A stretch of 64,000 bases of DNA from Sulfomarinibacter sp963741385 (GCA_963741385.1 CAVUHO010000008.1:1-64000), one strand, 5' to 3'. Shown: positions 20,139 through 30,290, numbered from the stretch's first letter. The notes: generated by a model from the sequence alone, not told the origin. Made by a program: numbers and translations.

Positions 20139-21496
20139 CTCGCCTCCTCGTCCGCCAATCCGATGATGACATCGGCGACCCGCCCGCCGGCGACCGGGAG
20201 GTCAAACGAGACACACGGATCGGAGGTGCCATCGCCGCACCACGACGGCGCGGAGGTCTTCAACAACCTGCACAGCTTGGAGATCGAGGTGCGGACCTCG
20301 TCCTCGGTAACCGGCCGCAGGGGGTAGAAGCGATGCTCGAGCCTGTCGATGTCGATCAGACCCAACCGGGCCGCGGTGATGATCTCGTTTTGTGACGGCA
20401 TGTCGACGATGTCCGATAACAATGGTACCTGTCCGCCGGACATTGTTTCCACTGCGGGCACCAAAGAGACCAACAGGACCGCCAGGTCGGATCGGTTCAT
20501 ATTGTCGGTGGACAGGGCGTCGCGGACATACGAAGGCATCACCGAGACCCGCCAGCGGAGCTTTGCCTCGCGCAGACCGGACGCTTTTCCGGGCTGGCCG
20601 TCGGGCAGGATGGCGTAGAGATCCATCGCGGTCTGCCAGTCCCCCTGGTCCTCGGCGAGGGCCACCGCCCTGAGAACGACGTCGGGATCGTCGGGCAGCG
20701 ACGAGTAGATGCGGATGGCGGCGGTCGAGTCGCCGCGGGCTTCGGCGATGCTTCCCGCAACCAGGACGGCTTCCCGGTCACGCGGGAGCCCGGTGAGGAC
20801 CGCCTCGGCGCGATCGAGCTCATCGAGTGCGATCAGCGAACGCGTTTGCACCAGCAGTGCGTCGCGGTTTTGAGGGTCGAGCGCCAAAGCCGGTTCGAGG
20901 GCGTGGAGCGCGGCGCCGGGATCGCCCTGCTCATTCAGCCCGCTCGCGGTCAGGATCCGATCGTCGATCCAACGCCGCCGGAGGTTGTCGTACCGTCCGA
21001 CCCACCGTGTGTCGGGCCAGAGGTCAGCCCCTCGCCCGGCCGCCCGGAGCGCCAGGTCTTCGTTGCCGGCGCCTTCCGCCGCAACCGATAACGTCAGCCA
21101 GGCTGCGGCGTAGTCGGGGGCGGTCCCGGTGAGGGTTTCGAGCCCCTGAATCGGATGATCTCCGGCCACTACCGCCGCCTGAAGCTCGAGCAACCGGGAG
21201 GCCGAGGTCGCGCCGGCCTGCGCCGCGCCGGCCCTGGCGGCGGTGGTGTCGCCGCGGAGAAGCGCCTGCCAGCCGTCGTCGATCTGGCGCTGCGCCGCCT
21301 TTTCAAGCGCCGGCCGCCCGGGCCCCGAGTCAGGAGACGGAAACTCGAGCTGCGCCTCGGGCGCGCCGGCCGGTGTTGTCGCGCAGCCGCCAAGCCCGAG
21401 AAGAGCCACGGCTGCCGCCGCCGCGGCCGTTGCGCGTACAGCCTGAAGAAACCGGAACGGCTCGCTGCCGGTCCGTGGGTCGAGTCTATTCTTCAT
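20135..21496 (-). CDS. TPR-repeat lipoprotein with SLH-like C-terminus
   Basis: About 453 residues. The signal peptide ends in LLGLGGC (lipobox), so it is a lipoprotein. The middle is helical and TPR-like, with repeated units such as AALHALEPALALDPQNRDAL and AIRIYSSLPDDPDV. The last 110 residues (LLSDIVDMPSQNEIITAARLG, then FYPLRPVTEDEVRTSISKL) resemble an SLH domain, which in diderms can bind secondary cell-wall or outer-membrane partners. The start at 21494-21496 overlaps the hfq stop by 11 bp. The ATG at 21514 is possible but lies further inside hfq. Confidence 0.72.
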   Translation of the reverse strand: MKNRLDPRTGSEPFRFLQAVRATAAAAAAVALLGLGGCATTPAGAPEAQLEFPSPDSGPGRPALEKAAQRQIDDGWQALLRGDTTAARAGAAQAGATSASRLLELQAAVVAGDHPIQGLETLTGTAPDYAAAWLTLSVAAEGAGNEDLALRAAGRGADLWPDTRWVGRYDNLRRRWIDDRILTASGLNEQGDPGAALHALEPALALDPQNRDALLVQTRSLIALDELDRAEAVLTGLPRDREAVLVAGSIAEARGDSTAAIRIYSSLPDDPDVVLRAVALAEDQGDWQTAMDLYAILPDGQPGKASGLREAKLRWRVSVMPSYVRDALSTDNMNRSDLAVLLVSLVPAVETMSGGQVPLLSDIVDMPSQNEIITAARLGLIDIDRLEHRFYPLRPVTEDEVRTSISKLCRLLKTSAPSWCGDGTSDPCVSFDLPVAGGRVADVIIGLADEEAR

Positions 21497-21740
21497 CCTG
21501 CGGCGCTTTACCATCGAGACCGCTCAACGGAGCGATGCTGGCGATGGCGTGCTTGTAGACCAGCTGCTCCTGACTGTGGTTTTCGAGGATGACGGAGTAA
21601 CGGTCGAATCTTCGTATGATGCCGGTGAGCCGTTTGCCGCTGACCAGGTACACATGGACGGTTTTGGAATCCTTGCGAAGCTGATAGAAGAATGGATCCT
21701 GGATGTTGATAGTACCGCTCGCAGGTTTGTTCATTGTCAT
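21486..21740 (-). CDS. hfq: RNA-binding protein Hfq
   Basis: Hexameric Sm-like RNA chaperone that pairs small RNAs with mRNAs. The 84-residue protein has the Sm1 motif (QDPFFYQLRKDSKTVHVYLV, SGKRLTGIIRRFDRYSVIL) and the Sm2 motif with YKHAI. The acidic tail (DGKAPQDEE) is short. The start at 21738-21740 shares an ATGA with the miaA stop, the classic miaA-hfq order, and its own end overlaps the lipoprotein gene. Confidence 0.97.
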   Translation of the reverse strand: MTMNKPASGTINIQDPFFYQLRKDSKTVHVYLVSGKRLTGIIRRFDRYSVILENHSQEQLVYKHAIASIAPLSGLDGKAPQDEE

Positions 21741-22681
21741 TTTCTTTCCTCGGTGTGTTGATGCCATAATCCGATGACTGCCGACGCACCACCTTCACCG
21801 GCCGGCGCCACCCAGTGGACCGTCCCGTCACGCAGCCTCCTTAACCACGTAAGTTGACGTTTTGCAAAATTGCGGCTCGATTGAATTGTGTTCTCGACGG
21901 CGGTTGCCAGATCGCACTGCCCCCGCAGCATTTCCACTACCTCCCGGTAGCCGATTGCCTTGAGAGCATGGGCGTCGTGAGGGACACCGGAGGCCAGAAT
22001 CTGCTCAACCTCCTTCACCAGTCCGGACAAAAAAAGATGATTCGCTCGCGCGCTAATTTTAGCATAAAGCTCGTGTCGATCGAGGTTTGGTGCGACGTAC
22101 AGGGGATCATACGGTGGGCTGGTCCGTTGCCGGCGCCAGTGGCTCGTCATCGGTTCACCGGTGAGCTCGAAAACCTCGAGCGCCCGCAGAATCCGCTGGC
22201 GGTCGCGGGCGCCGATCCGCTCGGCGGCGTCGGGGTCGACCTCCCTGAGGTGGCGAACCACCGATTCCGAATCGGCTTCCCAGAGGGCCGCGAGCGCGGC
22301 GCCGACCTCAGGGTCGCGGGGAGGCGCCGGAAACAGCCCGACCACCAGCGCGCGGATCCAGAAGTGGGTGCCGCCGGCCACGATCGCTGTCTTGCCCCTG
22401 CCTTCGATCTGGGCGATGGCAGCTCTGGCTGCATCGGCAAAGGCGCCGGCCGAGAAGGTCTCGCGGGGATCGGCGACGTCGATGAGGTGGTGGCGGATGC
22501 GCTGCCTGTCCTCCAACGACGGTTTGTCGGTGCCGATGTCCATCCCGCGGTAAATCGCAAACGCGTCGGCCGACACGATTTCGCCGTCGAGTGCCTCGGC
22601 CACCGCCATCGCCAGCTGCGACTTCCCCGAACCCGTCGGCCCGACGATCACGAGGAGGGGAGGACGACTGGCGCTATTCAT
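21737..22681 (-). CDS. miaA: tRNA dimethylallyltransferase
   Basis: Adds the dimethylallyl group to A37 of tRNAs that read UNN codons. A P-loop GPTGSGKS near residues 14-21 is followed by SADAFAIYRGMDIGTDKP and the RQRILRALEVFELTG block. The 314-residue length is typical. In the usual DSxQVYRGMDIGTAKP motif, the DSxQ residues are here DAFA, so the Asp is kept and the Ser and Gln are replaced, a moderate divergence. It is the first gene of the miaA-hfq-lipoprotein-crp operon. Confidence 0.95.
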   Translation of the reverse strand: MNSASRPPLLVIVGPTGSGKSQLAMAVAEALDGEIVSADAFAIYRGMDIGTDKPSLEDRQRIRHHLIDVADPRETFSAGAFADAARAAIAQIEGRGKTAIVAGGTHFWIRALVVGLFPAPPRDPEVGAALAALWEADSESVVRHLREVDPDAAERIGARDRQRILRALEVFELTGEPMTSHWRRQRTSPPYDPLYVAPNLDRHELYAKISARANHLFLSGLVKEVEQILASGVPHDAHALKAIGYREVVEMLRGQCDLATAVENTIQSSRNFAKRQLTWLRRLRDGTVHWVAPAGEGGASAVIGLWHQHTEERK

Positions 22682-22727
22682 CGTTGTGAGAGTAGTTCGG
22701 CGTTGGTGAGATGTGCAACGGTAGGGA

Positions 22728-22886
22728 GTAATTCGGAATTCGGAATTCGGAATTTGGAATTTCCACTCGCACCCACGTTTCGAACTCTGTCTGAGCAGCG
22801 GTCTTAGGGACGCGCTGGACGATTCGCAGGCTGCCGGAAACGGGGGGGTGGGTGGGGAAAATTCCGAATTCCGAATTCCGAAAATT
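22728..22886. repeat. Intergenic element with inverted heptamer ends and no palindromic core
   Basis: The left tract (AATTCGG heptamers, 22728-22760) runs outward from miaA. The right tract (CCGAATT heptamers, 22858-22886) runs outward from the phosphodiesterase gene. Between them lie CCACTCGCACCCACG, a unique stretch of about 70 bp, and GGGGGGGTGGGTGGGG. This is the simplest form of the bracketed spacer seen across the window. Confidence 0.85.
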
Positions 22887-22931
22887 CAGCTCGATCTACC
22901 GCGCCGTCATACGGCGCGGTAGATCGAGCTG
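22887..22931. terminator. 21-bp perfect hairpin over the phosphodiesterase stop codon
   Basis: CAGCTCGATCTACCGCGCC plus GT (22887-22907) pairs perfectly with 22911-22931 across a 3-nt loop. The right arm encodes the last residues (SSIYRAV) and the left arm is an inverted copy lying beyond the stop at 22907-22909. On the minus strand it is followed by GAATTTTC, so it may act as a weak terminator. It could also be an inverted duplication. Confidence 0.6.
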
Positions 22932-24926
22932 CCGACCATTTGGGAGGGCTTCTCGACCCCGAAGAAGTCGAGGATCGAGACCGGCAGGTCGAGGATGCTG
23001 GCGTTGGCCTTGGCGACCTTTTTCGACGACAGCAGGGTGCCGGGGACCAGGTCGCGGGCCATGGAGTGGTCGCCGGACCACGCCCATGGGTTGAGGTCGA
23101 TGGTCGGCTTGCCGGTGGATCCGAGCACCGACGCCGAGGCGTTGCGGTAGCCGGGGGTATAGCCGACCAGCAGCTCGGGCATCATCGGCGTCGACGGACC
23201 CGTGTACATGTCCTCGCGGCGGTAGACCTTGGCGATGGGGCGTTGACCGGTCTCGAGGTCGGTCACGGCCTCGAGCTCGCGGATGAGGCGGGCGCTGATC
23301 TCTTCGACCTTTTCGGGGGGGACGATGCCGTCGCGCTCGCGGCCCTTGAGATTCATGTAGAGGCCGTTGAAACCGATGCCGTAGGCGACGGTCTGGTTCC
23401 AGTCGATGTCGAAGATGGAGGTCTCCTCCTTCTTCGCGGCACTTGTCCTTGAGCACCAGATAGCCGTTGTCGCGCAGCCAGGTGTTGAGGTGGAACTGGC
23501 GGGCGAACTGGGCAAAGCCGTGGTCGGAGCAGACCATGACGAGGGTCTTGTCGTCGACTGCCGGCAGCACCTTGGCCACCAGCTTGTCCATCTCCTCGTA
23601 GAGGTGTGGGATCCACCCGGCAAAACGCAGGTCGGACTCCGCGTGCCTGGGATGGGTCGGATCCATGTTGCGCCACAGCATGTGGGCGTCCTGGTCGGTG
23701 GAGGAGACGTAGAAGTAGAAGAGACCGCTCTCGAATCGCGACCACTGGTGGTCGAACAGCGCCATCCGTTCCTTGAGGATCAACTCGGCCTGCCCCACGT
23801 ACTCCTCGTCGTTGATGACCCCGTGGTCGAGGGCCTTCATGTCCGCCGGCAGCCCCTTGGTCCAGAAGGCGCCGATGTCACGGGCGATCTCGGCCCCGAA
23901 CTCGACCGGGTAGGTGACCGGCGCCGCCTGGGCTCGGGGGTCGATGTTGATGGGGGTGACGTAGAGCTGGAAGTGCGGTGCGACGCCCTTCAAGAGGAAG
24001 CGCGCGATGCCCTGCACCGACCCGATGACCGGCAGCAGGTCGAATGTCACCGTGACCCACGGTGAGTACTCGCCGCGTTTGAGCAGGATGCTCTGGCCCT
24101 GGATGTCGAGCCGTGCGCCGTCGGCCTTGGCGTCGAGGTAAACGGTAAACGGGATCTTGGAGGTGTTGGCGTAGGGGTCGGCGCCGGTGTCCTTCGCGGT
24201 TCTCAGCGAGTTGACGGGGCCGAGGAGGTTCGAGCGGACGACGTTTGAGTTGACATCCACATACAGAACTTCGCCGCCCTCGAGGTTGGGGAAATCCTCG
24301 AACGGGTCGGAGGTGTAGTAAGAGAACACTCCGTAGGAGTCCACCAGGTCCGGCGTGCCCATGCCGGCAATCGCCTTGGTGGCGGTCTCCTCGACCGGGA
24401 AGTTGGTGGGGATCTTCGAGATCCAGGCCGGGATGTCGCGCTCGGTGAGGTAGGCCCAGAACGGTTTGCCCTGACGCAGGTTTTGCGGGCCGCCACCCTT
24501 GATCGGGAGGTGGATGTCGCCGACCGAGATCGTCAGATCGGGATCAGTGTTTTTGTAAATGGCGAAGACCGGAGTGTAGGTCGCCGGGTCGCGGGCGATG
24601 AAGTCGGCGATCCCGTGACCGCCCGGCGTCAAGCCGGTGATGAAGCTCGACCACGCGACCGGGCTCAGTGCGGGCATGGTCGTGCCGAGGGGCTGCAGCG
24701 AACCCATGTCGGCGAGCTTTTTGAAGTTCGGGAGGCGCCCCATCTCCATCAGGGCGCCGAGGATCTTCGGGTCGAGCCCGTCGAGGCCGAGAACGATCAC
24801 CTTCTTGTCAGTGGACGAGCCGCCGCACGATGCGAGCGGCAGCGACATCCCCGCCGCGGCGGCGGTTCCCGCCATCATGCGCATGAAATCCCGCCGGTCG
24901 ACGCCGGCACCGTGAAATTTAGACAC
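22907..24926 (-). CDS. Alkaline-phosphatase-superfamily phosphodiesterase (Tat lipoprotein), frameshifted
   Basis: Type I phosphodiesterase/nucleotide pyrophosphatase-like protein. It begins with a Tat signal (DRRDFMRMMAGTAAAAG) and a lipobox ending ASCGG. IVLGLDGLDPKILGALMEMG holds the first metal ligand, and the Thr/Ser nucleophile region is near TMPALSPVAWSSFITG. SSTDQDAHMLW and VMVCSDHGFAQFARQFHLN carry further metal ligands. The frame breaks at about 23440: one extra base in AAGTGCCGCGAAG shifts reading. Removing it restores SIFDIDWNQTVAYGIGFNGL through to the stop at 22907-22909. The start is uncertain; GTG at 24926 follows GGGAG, and an ATG at 25001 is in frame. Confidence 0.8.
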
Positions 24927-25079
24927 TGACTGCACTCCCTCGATTCGCCCGGCCGGGGGTTCACACCGCGTTGCACCAAGCTCTACGCGTTGAGACAACA
25001 TTCAACCTGGTTCTATTCCAACATCCGCTCGGATTCGACGGTTGCGCGAACGCCCACACGCGCGGTTTGCCATCTTTGA

Positions 25080-25571
25080 TCATCCGGCCCCCCAACGTCT
25101 GAACGCGAGAAAGAACACCAGAGCGAAGACCACGGAGAGCGCAGGCATGAGAATGGTGAAGAACTCCGCCACCAGAGTACCGCGGAGGCTGCCCGCGACG
25201 GTCGGGTCCAACGCCCGGTGAAATCCGTACCTGTTGGCGATGTAGCCGAGAGCGACCACCATGAGCAGGGCCAGCACCCACAGCCCTCGTTTCGACGGGA
25301 TGCCCTGCAGGCGGACGGCGAGCAGGGCGGGCCACAGGACGCCCCACGCCACGAGATCGGCAAGCCCGACCCAGACGAACGTGTGGACACCCGGACGGTG
25401 GTTCAGGAACCGCGGGTGGGCGAGCACCGCGCGCTTGATCGCGCCGGCGGCGGTCGCGCCGAGGATCGCAGCCGGCACCGCCACCCACACCAGAAGCTGA
25501 CCGAAGTCGCCGGTGGGCGGGGGGTGGGCAGCGCCCGAGGATGCCAGCAGGGCCGACCAATAGATCTTCAT
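25080..25571 (-). CDS. Hypothetical integral membrane protein
   Basis: About 163 residues with four predicted membrane helices (roughly 25-45, 65-90, 100-117 and 133-155) and a basic C-terminus. I do not recognise a family. The frame could also start 9 bp further upstream at 25580. It follows the GFA gene by about 25 bp in the same direction and may be co-transcribed. The 150 bp between it and the phosphodiesterase gene show no further feature. Confidence 0.55.
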   Translation of the reverse strand: MKIYWSALLASSGAAHPPPTGDFGQLLVWVAVPAAILGATAAGAIKRAVLAHPRFLNHRPGVHTFVWVGLADLVAWGVLWPALLAVRLQGIPSKRGLWVLALLMVVALGYIANRYGFHRALDPTVAGSLRGTLVAEFFTILMPALSVVFALVFFLAFRRWGAG

Positions 25572-25595
25572 GCCGCGCATCCGGTATTTCCGCGA

Positions 25596-25988
25596 TTATT
25601 CTTCATCTCGGGAAAGGAAGGCGAGCTGGTGGGCGTGCTCTTCCCAGTTGCGGCCGTCGAAATTCGTGATGTCGATGCCGGTGATGGTGCCGGGCTCGAG
25701 GCAGCGCGCGTTGACGCTGATGCCGTCGGGATTGGAACGGGGCACATAAAAGGACTTGATCCCGCAGGTCGAGCAGAAGTGGTGTTGAGCGACGCCGGTG
25801 TTGAACGTGTACGTTGCGAGGTGGTCGCTGCCCGCGAGGAGCCGGAAGCGCGATTTCGGAACGATCAGGTGGAGGTAGGCCGTCATCGAACAGATGGAGC
25901 AGTTGCACAGCTGAACCTCGAGCCGCGCCGGCGCATCGACCTCGAACCGGACCCGGCCGCAGTGACACCCACCGCGGTGGGTGATCAT
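25596..25988 (-). CDS. GFA/CENP-V family zinc protein
   Basis: A 130-residue member of the glutathione-dependent formaldehyde-activating (GFA) fold. Zinc-binding cysteines are in place: GGCHCGRVRFE near the N-terminus, CNCSICSMT at about 28-34, and HHFCSTCGIKSFY at about 69-81. Family members bind two zinc ions and may act on thiol adducts such as S-hydroxymethylglutathione, but most have no proven substrate. The start at 25986-25988 gives the standard length; the longer frame is repeat-derived. Confidence 0.88.
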   Translation of the reverse strand: MITHRGGCHCGRVRFEVDAPARLEVQLCNCSICSMTAYLHLIVPKSRFRLLAGSDHLATYTFNTGVAQHHFCSTCGIKSFYVPRSNPDGISVNARCLEPGTITGIDITNFDGRNWEEHAHQLAFLSRDEE

Positions 25989-26081
25989 GTGACGTGTTCC
26001 GCGCCGCTGCGGCACCACCGAACGCCGGTGACGCCCTTCACGGGTGATTTTCCTGCATGACGGGGACAGTCTAGCGTAGAC

Positions 26082-27389
<1,308 letters not shown>

Positions 27390-27701
27390 CTATCGATAGT
27401 CCTCCCGCACCGGGCAGAAGACGTCGAGGATGGTGCACTCCGTGATCGAGCGCCCGGAGTGGACAGCGTCCGGCGCGATGACCAGGTAGTCACCGCCGTG
27501 GAGACGGATCGGCTCGCCGTCGACGGTCAGCTCGAACTCGCCGGACACGATGTTGGTGATCTGTTCGTGGGGGTGGGAGTGCACGGGCAACGCGATGCCC
27601 GGTTCGAAGTGCCAGTAGGCGACGGTCATGCGGTCGCCGTGGACGAAACGCACCGAGGTCCCGGGAATCAGTTCGCGCGGCTCCAGGTCGTCGACTTTCA
27701 T
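27390..27701 (-). CDS. Small cupin-domain protein
   Basis: A 103-residue single-cupin protein. Metal-binding cupin motif 1 reads LPVHSHPHEQITNIVSGEFE (about 38-57) with His, His and Glu ligands, and motif 2 is DYLVIAPDAVHSG (about 71-83). Such proteins include small isomerases, dioxygenases and binding proteins; the substrate cannot be told. It lies 29 bp after a methyltransferase gene in the same direction and probably belongs to that unit (VOC, methyltransferase, cupin). Its stop adjoins a heptamer tract. Confidence 0.85.
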   Translation of the reverse strand: MKVDDLEPRELIPGTSVRFVHGDRMTVAYWHFEPGIALPVHSHPHEQITNIVSGEFELTVDGEPIRLHGGDYLVIAPDAVHSGRSITECTILDVFCPVREDYR

Positions 27702-27730
27702 ACTGCAACCTCGAATCTGAATCGGCGTGG

Positions 27731-28441
27731 TCACGGAGCCGCAACGCTTCTGTCCTTGGCGTGAGCCCGCGGCTGGGCCACCAGCACCTCGGACGGCACA
27801 CCGCGCGCCACCACCGTTGTCGAATACAGGATCTTCCACGACGCCGGCCCCAGAAACGGGGTGATCGAGATCGGGCGGCAGCCGCCGACCAGCGCGGGAT
27901 CCTTGTCGTGCAGCCTTTTCCAGACCTTGATCACCATCCTCGAAACCAGGGTGGTGCCGTTGGTGACGCTGGTCAGACACAGCAGGCCGCCGGGGCGCAG
28001 GATCGTCCACGCCTGAGAGAGGAGCTTGGCGATCTCCGGGCTCGGCAGGAGGTCGAGAACATAGGTGCTGATGAAGCGGTCGCACGAAGCCGGCGGGAGC
28101 GGTACCCGCGCACGGCCGTCGGTCTTGGTCACCGAAACCCGCGAGCCGAACGGGATCAGCCGTTTGCGGGTCAGTTGGACCATGGTCTCAGAGAGGTCGA
28201 AACCCGAGTAGTTGGCGTAGATCGGCAGGTGTTCTTCCATCAGCCGTTGCGCCAGCCCGCCGGCCCCGCAGCCGAACTCCACCACCGCCGATGCGGTCCC
28301 GAACTCACCTTGTTCGAGGAGTCGTTTGATCGCCGGGCGGCCGTAGAAAGAAAGGTTGTCCTCCCACCGGCCGCTTTTGTCGTAGTGGGTGCGGGCCTGC
28401 TGTCGGGTCAGCAGCGAGCGGGTTATTCGGGGCGGTGACAT
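27731..28441 (-). CDS. Class I SAM-dependent methyltransferase
   Basis: A 236-residue cytosolic methyltransferase. Motif I is VVEFGCGAGGLA (about 57-68), followed by the acidic SGFDLSETMVQL and the post-motif ISTYVLDLLPS and ILRPGGLLCLTSV. The substrate is unknown; the fold is of the ubiquinone/menaquinone or small-molecule type. The start at 28439-28441 lies 18 bp inside the VOC gene, so translation is likely coupled. Upstream open frame is a shadow of that gene. Confidence 0.85.
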   Translation of the reverse strand: MSPPRITRSLLTRQQARTHYDKSGRWEDNLSFYGRPAIKRLLEQGEFGTASAVVEFGCGAGGLAQRLMEEHLPIYANYSGFDLSETMVQLTRKRLIPFGSRVSVTKTDGRARVPLPPASCDRFISTYVLDLLPSPEIAKLLSQAWTILRPGGLLCLTSVTNGTTLVSRMVIKVWKRLHDKDPALVGGCRPISITPFLGPASWKILYSTTVVARGVPSEVLVAQPRAHAKDRSVAAP

Positions 28442-28788
28442 ACCGCTTCGATGTTGTGGCCGTCGGGATCGAAGACGAACGCACCGTAGTAGTTGGGGTG
28501 GTAGTCCTCGCGGAGTCCTGGCTTGCCGTTGTCGATTCCGCCGGCGGCGATCGCGGCTTCGTAGAACGCGTCGACCGTGGCGCGGTCGCGGGAGGCGAAT
28601 GCGACGTGGACCGGAGGCGTCGTGGGATCGCCCTGCCGGATGAAGAAGTCGGGTTTCTGGAGAATGCCGAAACCGCACCCCCCTTCGAAATCCATCACGA
28701 TGCGGTACTCGAGAGGCGCGAGCGCCTGCTCGTAGAACTTCTTACCGGCTTCAAGGTCGCTGACGCTCAGGATGATGTGGTCGATCAA
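28423..28788 (-). CDS. VOC-family (glyoxalase/dioxygenase fold) protein
   Basis: A 121-residue protein with two beta-alpha-beta-beta-beta modules: DHIILSVSDLEAGKKFYEQA at the start and VHVAFASRDRATVDAFYEAA in the middle, ending with GAFVFDPDGHNIEAV. The metal ligands expected for the fold (His near 4, Glu near 114) are present. It is the first gene of a three-gene unit with the methyltransferase and cupin; function is otherwise unknown. Confidence 0.87.
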   Translation of the reverse strand: MIDHIILSVSDLEAGKKFYEQALAPLEYRIVMDFEGGCGFGILQKPDFFIRQGDPTTPPVHVAFASRDRATVDAFYEAAIAAGGIDNGKPGLREDYHPNYYGAFVFDPDGHNIEAVCHRPE

Positions 28789-28902
28789 CTGTCACTCCTC
28801 CGGATCCGAAGTCGAGTTGTCGGACATGAGTCTCTCATAAACCCGCCGCGCTGTGACGATCCAATTCTTCCGAACTGATCTTCCGATACGATAGACGGGA
28901 CG

Positions 28903-29661
28903 ATGAGTTCAGCATTTACCCCGACCCGTAGGTTTTCCCTCGTGATTCCAGCGTACAACGAGGAGCTGCTCCTGCCACGGCTGCTGGAAACGATCGCGGA
29001 GGCGCGGACCAGATACCGGTTCGGTGCGGAGGCCGTCCAGGTCGTGGTCGCTGACAACACCTCGAGTGACGCCACGGCGGCGGTGGCTGAAAAATATGGG
29101 TGCGAGGTCGTGTCTGTTCCCGAACGGCGCATCGCGACGGTGCGCAACGGCGGCGCTCGCGCGGCGGTCGGTGAAATCGTGTCGTTTGTCGATGCCGACA
29201 CCCGGATCCACCCGGAGACCTTCAACGCCATCGAGGATGTCTTGGCGACCGGGCGGGTGGTGGCCGGGGCGACCGGCGTCCGCCTGGACAGGTGGTCGCC
29301 AGGGATCGCCGCCACCTACGCCCTCTACATGCCCTTTGTGTGGGCGCTGCGCATGGACACCGGTGTGGTTTTTTGCCGCCGCACCGACTTCGAAGCGGTG
29401 GGCGGCTACGACGAACGCCGCGCCTTCGGCGAAGACGTCCAGTTGCTGGTCGATCTCCGCCGGGTGGGCCGCAAACGCGGCCAACGGCTGACGAGGTTGA
29501 CTTCCGTCAAGGCAGTGGCCTCGACCCGGAAGTTCGACACCCACGGCGACTGGCACTATTTCACGGAGATCATCCGGCTGTTGCCTCTGATCCTGTGGTC
29601 TCCCAAATCCACCAACGCCTTTGCCGAGCGCTACTGGTACGGGGATCAGCGCCCGCCGTGA
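28903..29661 (+). CDS. Family 2 glycosyltransferase
   Basis: A 252-residue GT-A fold protein: FSLVIPAYNEELLLPRLLET at the N-terminus, DNTSSDATAA near 51, the DxD-like SFVDADTRI near 95, and GGYDERRAFGEDVQL as the acceptor-side ED motif near 174. A short hydrophobic segment (GIAATYALYMPFVWAL, about 132-147) may touch the membrane. It is divergent from the VOC gene, with 114 bp between them that should hold both promoters. Convergent with the TSUP gene. Confidence 0.88.
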   Translation: MSSAFTPTRRFSLVIPAYNEELLLPRLLETIAEARTRYRFGAEAVQVVVADNTSSDATAAVAEKYGCEVVSVPERRIATVRNGGARAAVGEIVSFVDADTRIHPETFNAIEDVLATGRVVAGATGVRLDRWSPGIAATYALYMPFVWALRMDTGVVFCRRTDFEAVGGYDERRAFGEDVQLLVDLRRVGRKRGQRLTRLTSVKAVASTRKFDTHGDWHYFTEIIRLLPLILWSPKSTNAFAERYWYGDQRPP

Positions 29662-29706
29662 CGGGGCGACATCCGGAGTGCGGGGTCGACCGAAGGCGGG
29701 GCAGTT

Positions 29707-30066
29707 TTATTTTTGAAAGAAGAGATAACCCGCCAGACCCATCAGCACGCCGGCAAAGATCTTCTTGAAGCTGCCGGTGGACACGTGCTCGAGCAGCCGC
29801 GGGCCGATCTGGGCGCCGAGGATGCCCCCGAGGCCGAGCAGGAGACCGATTCTGATGTCCACGTTCGCCAGCTTGTTGTGGGCGATGAGGGCCGACGCCG
29901 ATATCACGAGAATCGCCAGAAACGAGGTCCCCACGGCCTTCTGCGCGGAGTAGCCGAGCACCAGGAGCAGCGGCACGATGAGGAAACCGCCGCCGAGCCC
30001 GGTAAACGAAGCACCGACCCCGACCAGCAGCCCACAGAGCACCATCAGGAAATAGTTGGGATGCAC
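29707..30066 (-). CDS. TauE/SafE (TSUP) family membrane protein, half-size
   Basis: A 119-residue protein with about four membrane helices, opening with GLLVGVGASFTGLGGGFLIVP, the hallmark of one TSUP repeat. The GAQIGPRLLE segment matches the second conserved stretch. Full TSUP transporters have two such repeats (about 250 residues); half-size members exist and presumably dimerise. Substrate (sulfite, sulfoacetate or another organic anion) cannot be told. No second half is found next to it. Confidence 0.85.
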   Translation of the reverse strand: MHPNYFLMVLCGLLVGVGASFTGLGGGFLIVPLLLVLGYSAQKAVGTSFLAILVISASALIAHNKLANVDIRIGLLLGLGGILGAQIGPRLLEHVSTGSFKKIFAGVLMGLAGYLFFQK

Positions 30067-30103
30067 GATCCGACCCTCCTCGCGGCCAAGGTATCAAATC
30101 GGA

Positions 30104-30290
30104 GCCCCCACCCACACCCCGGCAGCCGGGACGGCTGCCCCACAATTGCGGGCGGCCTTTGTGGGGCACGCGTCCCGCGTGCCGGGCGGGCGGGTGGTGT
30201 GGTGTTCGACCTCCTGTGAGAACTCGGTCGTGGATTGTCGGTGGGGGGTTGGGTGGGAAATCCGAAATCCGAAATCCGAAATCCGAAATC
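30104..30290. repeat. Facing hairpin pair A/B and an outward heptamer tract
   Basis: Hairpin A (GGCAGCCGGGACGGCTGCC, 30121-30139) with CCCCACAA faces TTTGTGGGG with hairpin B (GGCACGCGTCCCGCGTGCC, 30165-30183). C-rich and G-rich blocks lie outside the pair, and the GGATTTC tract at 30258-30290 runs outward from the VOC gene. A fragment of the 72-bp repeat also seen around the amidohydrolase gene (GATTGTCGGTGGGGGGTTGG) lies at 30232-30252. Confidence 0.88.
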
